35,174 bases of DNA from DTGL01 sp038895395. Its GTDB lineage: Archaea > Iainarchaeota > Iainarchaeia > Iainarchaeales > DTGL01. Below the pieces are notes generated by a model. The model ran no database searches. It had not been told where the DNA came from and was given only the letters and a program-made list of their open reading frames with translations. Shown one piece after another: positions 15,080-23,083 of this stretch. The DNA is taken from positions 1-35,174 of the forward strand of contig JAWANJ010000004.1 in NCBI GenBank assembly GCA_038895395.1. Direction: 5' to 3'. Position numbers and translations under genes: made by a program. Each line of letters starts with the position of its first letter. The stretch's first letter is position 1.

Positions 15080-15436
15080 ATGGCCAAATCCAAAAAACCA
15101 GAAAAGCAAAGAAAAGAAATTGCTGAATTGCCATTACACAAAAGAAAGAAATTAGTAACTGCACATTTAAGCAAAGAGCTCAGGGAGGAACTAAAAAGAA
15201 GGAGTTTGCCGGTTAGGAAAGGTGACGTTGTTAAAATTATGAGAGGTTCGTTCAAAGGCAAAAGTGGCAAAGTGACAAAGGTGGATTTGAGAAAAGGTGT
15301 TGTCTATATTGAAAAAATCGTTAGGAAAAAGGCAAATGGCACCGAAATACCAGTCCCGATTCGTGCTTCTAAACTGTTAATAACATCTTTAGACAGAAGC
15401 GATGAAAAAAGGTTTAAGCGATTAAAGCAGAGGTGA
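15080..15436 (+). CDS. rpl24: Ribosomal protein uL24
   Basis: uL24 initiates large-subunit assembly near the tunnel exit. The 118-residue protein has the archaeal L24 (L26e) N-terminus with PLHKRKKLVTAHLSKELR, then the KOW motif VRKGDVVKIMRGSFKGKSGK and VYIEKIVRKKANGTEIPVPI, ending in the usual basic helix. Start ATG 15080 follows GGTGA (15067-15071). uS4e starts 4 nt after its stop. Confidence 0.96.
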   Translation: MAKSKKPEKQRKEIAELPLHKRKKLVTAHLSKELREELKRRSLPVRKGDVVKIMRGSFKGKSGKVTKVDLRKGVVYIEKIVRKKANGTEIPVPIRASKLLITSLDRSDEKRFKRLKQR

Positions 15437-15440
15437 GCTA

Positions 15441-16145
15441 ATGGCTAAAAAAGGTGGTGATAGAAAGCTAAAAAGGTTAAATGCTCCAAGTACCATGCAT
15501 ATAAACAGAAAGGAAAAGAGTTTTGTATTTAATATCAAACCAGGGCCTCATAGCAAAAAGTGTTCAGTACCTTTGGGGTACCTTATAAGAGATTGTTTGG
15601 GCATAGCCAAAAACAGAAGGGAAGCAAAAATAATATTAAACGAAGGCCGTGTTAGAGTAAATGGCATTGTGAGAAAATCCTTACAATTTCCAGTTGGTTT
15701 ATTTGACTTTATTTCGATTGATGGTCTTGAAAAAGAATATCAGATGCTCTACGACTATAAAGGGCGCTTATATCCAGAAGAAGTAAAAAATAAGAAAAAA
15801 GGTTTAGTTAGACCATCAAAGGTTATTGGAAAAAGGGTGATAAAAAAGGGAAAAATACAGTTAACAACAGACAATGGTAACAATTACATAGTTAGCAATA
15901 CAATTTTCTTAGAAGCAAAGCCAAATGATACCTTGATGGTTAAATTTCCAGAGAACGAGATTATTGAACTTAAAAGGATGGAACCTGGGGCAAAGGTTTA
16001 CATAACAGGCGGTCCACACATAAGCAAGCAAGCTATTGTAAAAGATATAAAACCAGGCACAGGAAAAAAGGGCAAAGTTGTTGTTATAAAGCAAGGTGAC
16101 AAAGAGTTTGAAACCTTAGCAAAAAATGTAATGGTGATTGAATAA
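15441..16145 (+). CDS. rps4e: Ribosomal protein eS4
   Basis: eS4 is shared by archaea and eukaryotes only. The 234 residues show an N-terminal LKRLNAPSTMHINRK, an S4-type RNA-binding segment (LGIAKNRREAKIILNEGRVRVNG), and a C-terminal KOW-like domain (GAKVYITGGPHISKQAIVKDI). GGTGA at 15432-15436 precedes the ATG by 4 nt. Length is normal. Confidence 0.96.
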   Translation: MAKKGGDRKLKRLNAPSTMHINRKEKSFVFNIKPGPHSKKCSVPLGYLIRDCLGIAKNRREAKIILNEGRVRVNGIVRKSLQFPVGLFDFISIDGLEKEYQMLYDYKGRLYPEEVKNKKKGLVRPSKVIGKRVIKKGKIQLTTDNGNNYIVSNTIFLEAKPNDTLMVKFPENEIIELKRMEPGAKVYITGGPHISKQAIVKDIKPGTGKKGKVVVIKQGDKEFETLAKNVMVIE

Positions 16146-16160
16146 ACAAAGTGTGATCAT

Positions 16161-16667
16161 ATGGATATGCGAGAAATAATGATTGATAAAGTTGTTATAA
16201 ATATGGGGGTTGGTGAGTCCGGAGAGAAACTTCAGAAAGCACACAAGGTGCTTGAGGAAATAACCGGTTCAAAAGTAGTTAGAACGAAAGCGAAAGTAAG
16301 ACAACCGAAATGGGGAATAAGACCAGGGTTAGAAATTGGGGTTAAGGTAACCCTCAGAAAACAGAAAGCAATGGATTTCCTAAAAAAGGCCCTTGCCGCA
16401 AAAGGTTTCAAAATAAAAGAAGATCAGTTTGATAAAGATGGAAACTTTGCCTTTGGCATAAAAGAACATATTGAGTTACCGGGAGTTAAATACAATCCAC
16501 AACTGGGCATATTTGGTTTTGATGTCATCGTTGCATTGAAAAGAAGAGGCTACAGAGTTAAAGAAAGGAAATACAAACCAAGCAAAATCGGCCACAAACA
16601 CAAGATAACTAAAAACGAGGCAATAGAGTTTGCTACAAGAGTTTTAGGAATAAAGGTGAGTAAATGA
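16161..16667 (+). CDS. rpl5: Ribosomal protein uL5
   Basis: uL5 contacts 5S rRNA and the P-site tRNA. The 168 residues contain IDKVVINMGVGESGEKLQKA, the KVRQPKWGIRPGLEIGVKVTLR region, FAFGIKEHIELPGVKYNPQLG and VIVALKRRGYRVKERKYKPSKIGHKH. A second ATG at residue 3 is possible. The stop overlaps the uS14 ATG (ATGA). Confidence 0.96.
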   Translation: MDMREIMIDKVVINMGVGESGEKLQKAHKVLEEITGSKVVRTKAKVRQPKWGIRPGLEIGVKVTLRKQKAMDFLKKALAAKGFKIKEDQFDKDGNFAFGIKEHIELPGVKYNPQLGIFGFDVIVALKRRGYRVKERKYKPSKIGHKHKITKNEAIEFATRVLGIKVSK

Positions 16668-16813
16668 GCAAAAAAGTAACAAGAAGGAAGTGGAGAAAAA
16701 GATGTTGCTTGTGTGGAACGTATGCAGGAGTAATGAACCGATATGGCTTAGTGATGTGTTGGCGATGTTTCAAACATAATGCTGAAAAACTTGGCTTTAG
16801 AAAATATGATTAG
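16664..16813 (+). CDS. rps14: Ribosomal protein uS14, zinc-binding form
   Basis: This 49-residue protein reads MSKKVTRRKWRKRCCLCG at the start and has four zinc-ligand cysteines (Cys14, Cys17, Cys32, Cys35) in a C-x2-C-x14-C-x2-C pattern. It ends with a helix KLGFRKYD, as in archaeal S14. It lies between uL5 and uS8 as expected. The ATG overlaps the uL5 stop, and its TAG is followed at once by the GGTGA for uS8. Confidence 0.96.
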   Translation: MSKKVTRRKWRKRCCLCGTYAGVMNRYGLVMCWRCFKHNAEKLGFRKYD

Positions 16814-16822
16814 GTGAAAAAA

Positions 16823-17212
16823 ATGCAATCTGATACTATAGCCAATGCTCTAATAACAATTAAAAACAGCGAGCTAGCTGCAAAAGAAGAGTGCATATGT
16901 AAACCTGGCTCAAAGCTCTTAGGCAATATACTTGAGGTTATGAAAAGGCATAATTACATCGCTGACTACAAAAAGGTAGAAGATAAAAAAGGCGGTTATT
17001 ACATAGTAAAGCTTTCACATGCAATAAACGACTGCAAAGCCATAAAACCGAGGTATAAAACAAAAAAACATGAGTTTGAAAAGTTTGAGCGAAGGTATCT
17101 CCCAAGCAGAGATATGGGTATTTTGATTGTAAGCACTTCGCAAGGAGTGATGACACATAAAGAAGCGAAAGAAAAAGGTATCGGTGGCAGGCTTTTGGCA
17201 TATATTTACTAG
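16823..17212 (+). CDS. rps8: Ribosomal protein uS8
   Basis: uS8 binds helix 21 of 16S rRNA. The 129-residue protein starts MQSDTIANALITIKNSE and ends with SRDMGILIVSTSQGVMTHKEA and GIGGRLLAYIY, standard for archaea. A GTG at 16814 is part of the TAGGTGA SD, so ATG 16823, 5 nt after it, is the start. Confidence 0.96.
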   Translation: MQSDTIANALITIKNSELAAKEECICKPGSKLLGNILEVMKRHNYIADYKKVEDKKGGYYIVKLSHAINDCKAIKPRYKTKKHEFEKFERRYLPSRDMGILIVSTSQGVMTHKEAKEKGIGGRLLAYIY

Positions 17213-17222
17213 AGGTGAACCA

Positions 17223-17762
17223 ATGGAGAAAAGAATTGAGTTGCCAGAAGGTTTTGATGCAGACGTTGTAAATAACACAGTAATTTTAAAATACTCTGGC
17301 AAACAAGAAAGCAAAAGCTTCAGAGCGAGGGTTATCGAAATATTTAAAGAAGGAAAGGAGATTGTCATAAAGGGAAAAAACCAGAAAAGAAAAACAACGG
17401 CAATAGTGAACACAACTGTAAAGTGTATTGAAAATCTCATAAAGGGTTTAAAGTATGGTTATGAGGCAAAGATGAAAATAGTTCATGTTCACTTTCCAGT
17501 AACTGTGCAAGTTTCTGGAAATGAAATAATTATAAGCAATTATTTAGGGGAAAAAAAGCCCAGAAGAACAAAAATCGTAGGTGAAAACACACGCGTTGAG
17601 ATACGAGGAAAAGAGATCATAATAAGGGGAACAAACAAAGAGCACGTTGGTCAGACTGCAGCAAATATAGAAAACGTTACAAGGGTTAAAGATAAAGATC
17701 TAAGGATATTCCAAGATAGCATATATCTTGTAGAAAAAACAAGGCTTTTAAGTGGAGAGTGA
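17223..17762 (+). CDS. rpl6: Ribosomal protein uL6
   Basis: uL6 lies near the GTPase centre. The 179 residues start MEKRIELPEGFDADV and comprise the two repeated L6 domains, with KGYEAKM-like GLKYGYEAKMKIVHVHFP and the second-domain VEIRGKEIIIRGTNKEHVGQT signature. Upstream in-frame codons from 17184 lie in uS8. GGTGA-ACCA-ATG at 17215-17225 sets the start. Confidence 0.96.
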   Translation: MEKRIELPEGFDADVVNNTVILKYSGKQESKSFRARVIEIFKEGKEIVIKGKNQKRKTTAIVNTTVKCIENLIKGLKYGYEAKMKIVHVHFPVTVQVSGNEIIISNYLGEKKPRRTKIVGENTRVEIRGKEIIIRGTNKEHVGQTAANIENVTRVKDKDLRIFQDSIYLVEKTRLLSGE

Positions 17763-17769
17763 GTACAGA

Positions 17770-18189
17770 ATGGTCAAGGAAAATAAAAGCTCAGACAAAA
17801 AAGATATTTTGAAAATCAAGAAAAAAATAAAGAAAAAAAAGAAGCCTGTGTTTAGAGGACACTTTGGAAATCGTGCTATAAGAAGAAAGAGCAAAGCAAA
17901 ATGGAACAAATGGCGTTATCCAAGAGGCGTTGATTTTGGTTTTGAGAAAGCAGATGGTAAAAAGCCCAGGTCAGGCTATAGGACCCCAAAAATAATTAGG
18001 GGACTTCACCCAAGTGGTCTAAAAGAGTCTCTGGTGCATAATGTAAAAGAAGTTGAGCAAATTAAGGACAAAAACACCATAATTAGGATAGCCCATAGCG
18101 TTGGTGCTAAAAAGCGAGGCGAGATAATTAAAAAAGCAATGGAGGCTGGTTTAAAAGTAATTGGCAGTGATGTTTATGAAGGCGAGTAA
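17770..18189 (+). CDS. rpl32e: Ribosomal protein eL32
   Basis: eL32 is archaeal/eukaryotic. The 139-residue protein has a lysine-rich start, then the core WNKWRYPRGVDFGFE, KKPRSGYRTPKIIRGLHPSGL, and IIRIAHSVGAKKRGEIIKKA. GTG 17752 is a possible earlier start inside uL6, but ATG 17770 is preferred because GGAGAGTGA lies just before it. The 3' end overlaps eL19 by 14 nt. Confidence 0.94.
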   Translation: MVKENKSSDKKDILKIKKKIKKKKKPVFRGHFGNRAIRRKSKAKWNKWRYPRGVDFGFEKADGKKPRSGYRTPKIIRGLHPSGLKESLVHNVKEVEQIKDKNTIIRIAHSVGAKKRGEIIKKAMEAGLKVIGSDVYEGE

Positions 18190-18622
18190 GGCCAAAAAAA
18201 TTGCATCTGAACTTTTAAAAGTTGGGGTTAGCAAGATTTGGATAAACCCTGAAGACCTAACCTCTGTCAAAGAAGCAGTAACAAGAGAAGACATAAGGGA
18301 GCTTATAAGAAAAGGTACAATTAAGAAAACTAAAGAAAATTGGCAAAGCCGCGGTAGAGCTAGAAAAATAAAAGCACAAAGGGACAAAGGGCGTAGAAAA
18401 GGCCCGGGCAAAAGAAAGGGTAAGAAAAGTGCAAGGTTGCATAAAAAAGAAAGGTGGGTCTCAGGTGTTAGAGCTCAAAGGGCTCTTTTAAGGAAATTGA
18501 AGAAAGAAAAACCTGAACTCGTGAAAAAAATTGGTTACAGAAAACTTTATAATATGATTAAGGGCGGTTACTTCAAGAGTAAAGCACATCTAGAGCGCTA
18601 TGTATTGGAGGGCAAAATATGA
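18176..18622 (+). CDS. rpl19e: Ribosomal protein eL19
   Basis: eL19 forms an intersubunit bridge. The 148 residues begin MKASKAKKIASELLKVGVSK, then show KIWINPEDL, the basic RGRARKIKAQRDKGRRKG region and a C-terminal LYNMIKGGYFKSKAHLERYV. Of the nearby starts (TTG 18161, ATG 18170, ATG 18176), the last is chosen because GTGA at 18167-18170 is 5 nt before it and it best matches the family. The stop overlaps uL18 (ATGA). Confidence 0.95.
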   Translation: MKASKAKKIASELLKVGVSKIWINPEDLTSVKEAVTREDIRELIRKGTIKKTKENWQSRGRARKIKAQRDKGRRKGPGKRKGKKSARLHKKERWVSGVRAQRALLRKLKKEKPELVKKIGYRKLYNMIKGGYFKSKAHLERYVLEGKI

Positions 18623-19200
18623 CAAAAAGCACCAGAAGAGTTCCATTTAGAAGGAGAAGAGAGAAAAAGACTAACTATGCTAAAAGGCTAATGTTGCTAA
18701 AATCTGGCAAGCCAAGGCTTGTATTTAGAAAAACCAACAGAAACTGTATTGTTCAGATAATAAAGTACTTACCTGCGGGTGACGAAACAGTTGTGCATGT
18801 AACTTCAAAGCATTTAAGCAAATATGGGTGGCCGGGAAAAGCTAACATACCAAGTGCATATCTTTGTGGATATTTGGCTGCAAAGAAGGGTTTGAAAAAA
18901 GGCATAAAGGAGGCCATATTAGATATTGGGCGTTTAACACCTGTTAGAGGCGTATGTGCTTTTGCAGCACTAAAAGGTGCTATAGATGGCGGTCTTTCAG
19001 TTCCTTGCAGCAAAGATATTTTTCCCAGTGATGATAGAATCCGCTGCAAGCACATAGAAGAATTTGCATCAAAGATGAGCGCTGAGAACCTTAAAAAGAA
19101 TTTTTCATATTATCTTACTTTGGGAATAGATCCAACAAAAATTGGCGAATATTTTAATAAAGCAAAGCAAGCAATAGACCAAGAATTTAATGTAAAGTGA
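18619..19200 (+). CDS. rpl18: Ribosomal protein uL18
   Basis: uL18 binds 5S rRNA together with uL5. The 193-residue archaeal/eukaryotic form (L5e-like) has RRRREKKTNYAKRLMLLKSG, KPRLVFRKTNRNCIVQII, AYLCGYLAAKKGLKKGIKEA, LDIGRLTPVRGVCAFAALKG and GLSVPCSKDIFPSDDRI. The ATG overlaps the eL19 stop. Confidence 0.96.
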   Translation: MTKSTRRVPFRRRREKKTNYAKRLMLLKSGKPRLVFRKTNRNCIVQIIKYLPAGDETVVHVTSKHLSKYGWPGKANIPSAYLCGYLAAKKGLKKGIKEAILDIGRLTPVRGVCAFAALKGAIDGGLSVPCSKDIFPSDDRIRCKHIEEFASKMSAENLKKNFSYYLTLGIDPTKIGEYFNKAKQAIDQEFNVK

Positions 19201-19213
19201 TGGGGTTTTTTCT

Positions 19214-19900
19214 ATGGAAGAAAAACGAGATGAGTTCATTTATGAAGAAAAAACAAAAAGTATTGAAAATTGGGTTCCAAAGACTGAACTTGGAAGAGAG
19301 GTCATCAATGGCAAGATAAAATCATTGGAAGAGCTATTGCTCTCAAACAGGCGCATAATGGAACCTGAGATTGTTGATTATTTGGAACCAAATTTAGAAA
19401 GTGTGGTCATTGATGTGAGAAAAACAGCACGTGTCGTGCGTGCGGGTAGAAAGTTTTCTTTTAGAGTTGGTGTTGTTGTTGGTAACAGAAATGGCATTGT
19501 AGGTTTTGGAACTGCAAAAGACAAAGAAAAATGGCCTGCAGTAAAAAAAGCAACTGCAAACGCAAAGATGAACCTCATACTTGTTAAAAGAGGTTGTGGG
19601 AGCTGGGAATGCGGCTGCGGAGAAAAGCACAGTATAAAATTTAAGGTTTCAGGACAATGCGCATCTGTGAGAGTTACTTTAATCCCTGCGCCAAAAGGGG
19701 TTGGCCTTGTTGTAGGTAGAAATGCTAAACCAGTCTTCGAGCTCGCTGGCATAAAAGACATTTGGAGCAAAACAAAGGGCAACACCCCAATAAAATTGAA
19801 TTTTGTTGGTGCTTGCATTGATGCTCTGAAAAAAACAACCAAACTAAAAGAACCGGATGTTATTGTTAAGGAAAAGACACAGCACAAGGTGACAAAATGA
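19214..19900 (+). CDS. rps5: Ribosomal protein uS5
   Basis: uS5 governs decoding accuracy and lines the mRNA entry. The 228-residue archaeal form has an N-terminal WVPKTELGREVINGKI, the double-stranded-RNA-like domain TARVVRAGRKFSFRVGVVVG with NGIVGFGTAKDKE, CGSWECGCGEKHSIKF, and the C-terminal PAPKGVGLVVG and LAGIKDIWSKTKGN. The stop overlaps uL30 (ATGA). Confidence 0.96.
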   Translation: MEEKRDEFIYEEKTKSIENWVPKTELGREVINGKIKSLEELLLSNRRIMEPEIVDYLEPNLESVVIDVRKTARVVRAGRKFSFRVGVVVGNRNGIVGFGTAKDKEKWPAVKKATANAKMNLILVKRGCGSWECGCGEKHSIKFKVSGQCASVRVTLIPAPKGVGLVVGRNAKPVFELAGIKDIWSKTKGNTPIKLNFVGACIDALKKTTKLKEPDVIVKEKTQHKVTK

Positions 19901-20358
19901 TAGTAGCAGTTAGAGTACGTGGGGAAGTTAATGTTAGAAAAAGTTTGAAAAGAACTCTTGAATTATTAAATCTAAAAGCACCAAATAACATAGTGCTTTT
20001 AAGAGAAAGCAAAAGTATTGAAAGGATGCTTAAGAAAGTGGAAAGCTACATAACATGGGGCGAAATAAACGAAGAAACTCTTGCAAAATTGTTAGAAAAA
20101 AGAGGTATTCTACTAAGTGGAAAAAAAATAGACAAAGAAACTTTGCAAAAATTTAAGGTTAATTCCTTTTTGGAGCTATCTAATAAAATAATTAGTGGTG
20201 AAATTGAAATAAAAAAACTTGGCCTAAAGATGCCTATAAGGGCAAGACCACCAAAAAAAGGATATGGTAGAAAAGGTATAAAGAAAAGTTTTAGTGTCGG
20301 TGGTGCTTTAGGGTATAGAGGAAACAAAATAAATGATTTAATATCAAGGATGGTTTAG
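19897..20358 (+). CDS. rpl30: Ribosomal protein uL30
   Basis: The 153-residue archaeal/eukaryotic L30 (L7e type) starts IVAVRVRGEVNVRKSLKRTL and continues with LNLKAPNNIVLLRESKSIERM, a YITWGEI segment, and the basic RARPPKKGYGRKGIKKSFSV. The start overlaps the uS5 stop. Length is as usual for archaea. Confidence 0.95.
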   Translation: MIVAVRVRGEVNVRKSLKRTLELLNLKAPNNIVLLRESKSIERMLKKVESYITWGEINEETLAKLLEKRGILLSGKKIDKETLQKFKVNSFLELSNKIISGEIEIKKLGLKMPIRARPPKKGYGRKGIKKSFSVGGALGYRGNKINDLISRMV

Positions 20359-20366
20359 GTGTTTTT

Positions 20367-20819
20367 ATGAAAAGAAAACGTAAAAAAAAGGAAAAGTTGA
20401 GAGGGAATAGGACACATGGCAAAGGTAATACAAAAAACAAGCGCGGTGGTGGCTCCAGAGGTGGTTGTGGCAGAGCTGGTTCAAAAAAACACAAATTTAT
20501 GCTTTTCAGGGATGAGGAAAAAGAAAAAAAGCTAAAACCAAAAGAAAAGGTTTCTGCAATAAGCATACAGCATTTAGAGGAGCTCATAAACAAACTTAAA
20601 GAGACCGGCAAGCTAGAAAGCAAAGATGGATATGTAGTAATTGATGGAAAAAAGCTTGGGTTTGGCAAAATACTTTCAAATGGCATAGTGAAAAGCAAAA
20701 TGATGATTTTTAACATGGCTGTTTCAGAAAAAGCTAGAGAAAAGATACTGTCTGCAGGCGGTATAATCCAGGATAAGCAAACAGTTAGCACAGAAAACAA
20801 AAAAGAAGCCCAAAAATAG
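20367..20819 (+). CDS. rpl15: Ribosomal protein uL15
   Basis: uL15 organises 23S rRNA. The 150-residue protein has a very basic start, then LRGNRTHGKGNTKNKRGGG and the glycine-rich SRGGCGRAGSKKHKF region, and the C-terminal alpha/beta domain GYVVIDGKKLGFGKILSNG and AVSEKAREKILSAGG. GGTG lies 8 nt before the ATG. uL15 directly precedes secY, as in most archaea. Confidence 0.95.
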   Translation: MKRKRKKKEKLRGNRTHGKGNTKNKRGGGSRGGCGRAGSKKHKFMLFRDEEKEKKLKPKEKVSAISIQHLEELINKLKETGKLESKDGYVVIDGKKLGFGKILSNGIVKSKMMIFNMAVSEKAREKILSAGGIIQDKQTVSTENKKEAQK

Positions 20820-20827
20820 GTGAAAAA

Positions 20828-22231
20828 ATGGGTGCAGTAGATTTTTTAGTAGCGCTTTCTTCATATATTCCAGAGGTTAAAAGACCACTTGGAGAAATAC
20901 CATTAAAGAAACGTCTTATTTGGAGTGCTTTGGCACTTATCATATTCTTTGTTTTAGGTAAAATAAGTCTCATGGGTTTGGTTAAGGCTGAAAAATTTGA
21001 AACTCAGTTTTTGATTCTACTTGGAAGCAGCATAGGAACGCTTGCAACTGCTGGTATAGGACCTATTGTATTTGCCTCACTTTTACTTCAGCTTATAGTC
21101 GGTGCAAGGCTAATAGACATAGATTTAACCGATCCAAAAGGCAGAGCTCAGTTTCAAAGTATACAGAAGCTAGCAATAGTGCTCTTCTGTTTTTTTGAGG
21201 GATTTATATATCCAGTAAGTGGCTTTATAAAAGGCGATGTTTTACTTATTGGCTTGCAGATAACGCTAGGATCAATAATTATTTTTTATCTGGATGATCT
21301 TGTTGGCAAGTATGGAGTTGGTTCTGGCATAAGCCTGTTTATTGCAGGTGGTGTAAGCAGCCACTTGTTTTTAGAGCTATTTAGACCACAAGTACCTGGA
21401 ATGCAAGCAGGTCTTGTATGGAGACTCATATATACGCCAAACATAATAGATGTGGTATCACTTATTGTTATGCTAATTATGTTTTTGTTGATAATTTACG
21501 CTAACGCAATGTACATAAACATTCCGATAACTGTTGGCCATGGAGGTCTTGGCGGGAGATTTCCTGTTAGGCTTTTGTATGTTTCTGTATTGCCAGTTAT
21601 TTTTGCTTCAGCTCTTTTTGCCAATATCTCGTTGCTGACTGCTTTTTTCAAAGATACTCCAATCGTGGGCGATGTGGGGCGAATACTTACATGGGCCACA
21701 GGTCAACCGGTAACTGAGCAGTTACTTCCAACTTCCAATTATGAAGGTTGGATAAAAATTAAAGACATGCGTGTAAGAAATCTTATTCTAGAAATTGCTT
21801 ATCAGGTTCCCGCAAATGGTCTTGGTGTATTGCTCCAGGAACAATATTTGCTAAAGATATTGCAAGGAATATTGTTTTTGATCATATTTTGTATAACATG
21901 CGTTGCTTTTGGAAAGCTTTGGATTACTATAGGTGGCCAAAGCCCAGAGGATATAGCTGAACAACTTGAAAGTTCTGGAATGTATATACCTGGTTTTAGA
22001 AGAGACAGCAGGATCACTGTTAAGATTCTTGAAAGATACATTCCAACAATTGTTGTCCTTGGTTCCATATTTATTGCACTCATGTCAGCAATTGGAGACA
22101 TGAGTTTGGGTGATTTGACATCGGGTACGGGAATACTTCTCACGGTTAGTATAATTGAAAATCTATATCAACAGCTCACCAGGCTTAAGCTTCAGGATAT
22201 GCACCCCATATTAAAAAGAATTTTAAGATAG
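20828..22231 (+). CDS. secY: Protein translocase subunit SecY
   Basis: SecY is the channel of the Sec translocon. The 467-residue protein begins with the archaeal amphipathic segment PEVKRPLGEIPLKKRLIWS and has about ten transmembrane helices. Family motifs include LGSSIGTLATAGIGPIVFAS (plug region), the ribosome-binding loops IPITVGHGGLGGRFPVRLLY and SPEDIAEQLESSGMYIPGFR, and a cytosolic tail LQDMHPILKRILR. GGTGA-AAAA-ATG at 20819-20830 sets the start. It closes the main ribosomal run. The adk gene that follows secY in many archaea is missing. Confidence 0.97.
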   Translation: MGAVDFLVALSSYIPEVKRPLGEIPLKKRLIWSALALIIFFVLGKISLMGLVKAEKFETQFLILLGSSIGTLATAGIGPIVFASLLLQLIVGARLIDIDLTDPKGRAQFQSIQKLAIVLFCFFEGFIYPVSGFIKGDVLLIGLQITLGSIIIFYLDDLVGKYGVGSGISLFIAGGVSSHLFLELFRPQVPGMQAGLVWRLIYTPNIIDVVSLIVMLIMFLLIIYANAMYINIPITVGHGGLGGRFPVRLLYVSVLPVIFASALFANISLLTAFFKDTPIVGDVGRILTWATGQPVTEQLLPTSNYEGWIKIKDMRVRNLILEIAYQVPANGLGVLLQEQYLLKILQGILFLIIFCITCVAFGKLWITIGGQSPEDIAEQLESSGMYIPGFRRDSRITVKILERYIPTIVVLGSIFIALMSAIGDMSLGDLTSGTGILLTVSIIENLYQQLTRLKLQDMHPILKRILR

Positions 22232-22242
22232 TGGTGAGTGAA

Positions 22243-22314
22243 ATGTTTTTATATTTTAGCAGGCAATCTTTCAATATAAACTCTTTATTTAACTTTAAGA
22301 AGGTAAACTTATGA
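22243..22314 (+). CDS. SD-led 23-codon ORF coupled to the DUF106 gene
   Basis: GGTGA at 22233-22237 stands 5 nt before ATG 22243, the same spacing as the surrounding real genes. The ORF encodes MFLYFSRQSFNINSLFNFKK plus three residues, and its TGA overlaps the DUF106 ATG (ATGA at 22311-22314). No family is recognised. It may be a coupler or leader peptide, a tiny protein, or the remnant of a gene lost between secY and DUF106, where adk often lies. The SD of DUF106 itself is weaker, so coupling is plausible. Confidence 0.4.
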   Translation: MFLYFSRQSFNINSLFNFKKVNL

Positions 22315-22730
22315 CAATTAATATTTCACCAGAGGTAGAGTTGTTTATGCTAGCTTCATCTATCACAGTTATATTTGGATTGTTTAGTTATTTTTTTAGA
22401 AAAAAGTTTGTTGGAGAAGAAACTTTAAAAAAACTAAAAGAAAAAAGTAAAGAGGCGAGAGAACTTATAAGAAAAAATGACCCAAGCTCAAAGGAACGCT
22501 TGGACAAGCTAAATACAGAACTTGTTGAAATTAACCTAAACCTAATGAAAGCGTCTATGCCTTTGATAATTTTATCATCAGTTTTTTCTTTGGTCATTCT
22601 TTTACCGATTTTAAACGAAAGATACTCTGGGTACAGTTTTCCGATCTTTGGTCATTGGATTTGGTATTACTTTGTTGCTTCACTATTAACCTCAGCTTTG
22701 CTACAGCAGTTGTTGAAAAGGTTTGAGTAG
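22311..22730 (+). CDS. DUF106 membrane protein, Oxa1/YidC/EMC3-like insertase
   Basis: The archaeal DUF106 family is the Oxa1/YidC-superfamily insertase of Archaea, related to EMC3, and is thought to insert short membrane proteins. This 139-residue version has an N-terminal helix (about 10-28), a charged cytosolic coiled hairpin (about 33-75, rich in Lys and Glu), and two C-terminal helices (about 82-100 and 115-133). Family length is usually somewhat greater, so it is compact. Its place after secY matches other archaea and supports a role in membrane-protein biogenesis. Confidence 0.8.
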   Translation: MTINISPEVELFMLASSITVIFGLFSYFFRKKFVGEETLKKLKEKSKEARELIRKNDPSSKERLDKLNTELVEINLNLMKASMPLIILSSVFSLVILLPILNERYSGYSFPIFGHWIWYYFVASLLTSALLQQLLKRFE

Positions 22731-22738
22731 GTGTTGTT

Positions 22739-23062
22739 ATGGGAAGAAAAGCAAAGAGCTCTAGAAAAAAGATATACAGAAAGACCCCTTCTGGAAAGAT
22801 AATAATTTATTTTGAAAAGAAGGCCAAAAAATGTGCGGCTTCATGTGCTCTTTGTCACTCTAAACTTGCTGGCACTGTACAAGCTAAAAAAGGCGGTAAA
22901 AGCAAAAAAAGACCTTCGGTAATGTTTGGAGGTGTTCTGTGCAACAAATGTAGAAGCACGGTGTTTGAAGAGGCTTTGAAAGTCAAAGAGAATATTAAAA
23001 AATTAGAAGATTGCGATGTTAAAGAAAGACCATATATAGAGCAGGCTTTAAAATCATTTTAA
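22739..23062 (+). CDS. rpl34e: Ribosomal protein eL34
   Basis: eL34 is an archaeal/eukaryotic large-subunit protein. The 107 residues have a basic N-terminus (GRKAKSSRKKIYRKTPSGK), a zinc-binding set (Cys32/Cys36/Cys39 and Cys68/Cys71), and a GGVLCNKCRSTVFEEALK segment. It has a GGTG upstream and follows DUF106 by 8 nt. Confidence 0.93.
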   Translation: MGRKAKSSRKKIYRKTPSGKIIIYFEKKAKKCAASCALCHSKLAGTVQAKKGGKSKKRPSVMFGGVLCNKCRSTVFEEALKVKENIKKLEDCDVKERPYIEQALKSF

Positions 23063-23083
23063 ATCTATAAGTATATTGGTATC

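Noticed and set aside
22243..22314. SecE or Sec61-beta in the secY spacer
   Set aside because: The 23 codons are too few and contain no transmembrane helix.
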